From Deltaproteobacteria bacterium (lineage in GTDB: Bacteria > Desulfobacterota > Desulfobacteria > Desulfobacterales > JAFDCJ01), in the NCBI GenBank assembly GCA_019310665.1, contig JAFDDW010000057.1:1-8307 (forward strand): DNA of 8,307 nt, in the 5' to 3' direction. This document shows, one piece after another, positions 8,270 to 8,307 of the stretch (position 1 is the stretch's first letter; each line of letters begins with the position of its first letter). The notes below the pieces were generated by a model. It saw only the letters and a program-made list of their open reading frames with translations, was not told the origin of the DNA and did no database searches. The position numbers and the translations under genes were made by a program.

Positions 8270-8297
8270 ATTATAGCAGATTTATTACCTGTCTCAA
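8270..8297 (-). promoter_or_regulatory. Extended -10 sigma70-type promoter for secA
   Basis: On the minus strand TGCTATAAT (8278-8270) is a perfect extended -10. TTGAGA (8297-8292) is a reasonable -35 at 16 bp spacing. The start site would be near 8263, giving a leader of about 50 bases. No upstream secM-like gene is visible in the 94 bp available. Confidence 0.72.
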
Positions 8298-8307
8298 CAA
8301 CAAATTT

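Noticed and set aside
8246..8271. Short secM-like leader peptide (ATG AAA GCA ... TGA) before secA
   Set aside because: Its ATG overlaps the -10 box, upstream of the predicted transcription start, so it would not be transcribed.

Overview
The window is a compact, mostly single-direction stretch of a bacterial chromosome. Six genes lie on the minus strand, so they read from the right end of the window to the left: secA, clpS, clpA, aat, a HIT-family gene and hemW. All six are recognisable housekeeping genes with intact motifs. Protein style, moderate GC content, the order clpS-clpA-aat-HIT-hemW and the abundance of short non-coding repeats fit the Desulfobacterota (former Deltaproteobacteria, possibly Desulfobacterales). 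That assignment is an inference from gene content, not a search result.

Layout from right to left. Positions 8214-8307 hold a good sigma70-type promoter and a short leader for secA. SecA (5688-8213) is the complete preprotein translocase ATPase with a C-terminal zinc-binding tail. A 98-bp gap carries a second strong sigma70-type promoter in front of clpS (5275-5589). ClpS is followed after 3 bp by clpA (3034-5271). After a 138-bp gap filled with inverted octamer repeats comes aat (2209-2895), then after 23 bp the HIT gene (1856-2185). A 405-bp gap made largely of mobile-looking repeats precedes hemW (278-1450). The left 280 bp are two different tandem arrays, of 7-bp and 8-bp units.

How the genes work together. 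ClpS, ClpA and Aat are three parts of the bacterial Leu/N-degron pathway. Aat adds Leu or Phe to N-terminal Lys or Arg, ClpS recognises the resulting N-terminus, and ClpA unfolds the substrate for ClpP, which is not in this window. SecA is a separate export function with its own promoter. The HIT hydrolase and HemW (a radical-SAM heme chaperone family) are probably operon passengers.

The unusual content is between the genes. Every gap of more than 100 bp is occupied by repeat DNA of a different kind: a heptamer array with a G-quadruplex motif, an octamer array that runs into the hemW stop codon, a nested REP-like element, a 145-bp MITE-like palindrome that supplies the HIT stop codon, and a pair of opposed octamer arrays in front of aat. 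I see no new defence or biosynthetic system. The repeats and their effects on neighbouring gene ends and starts are what merits a second look.
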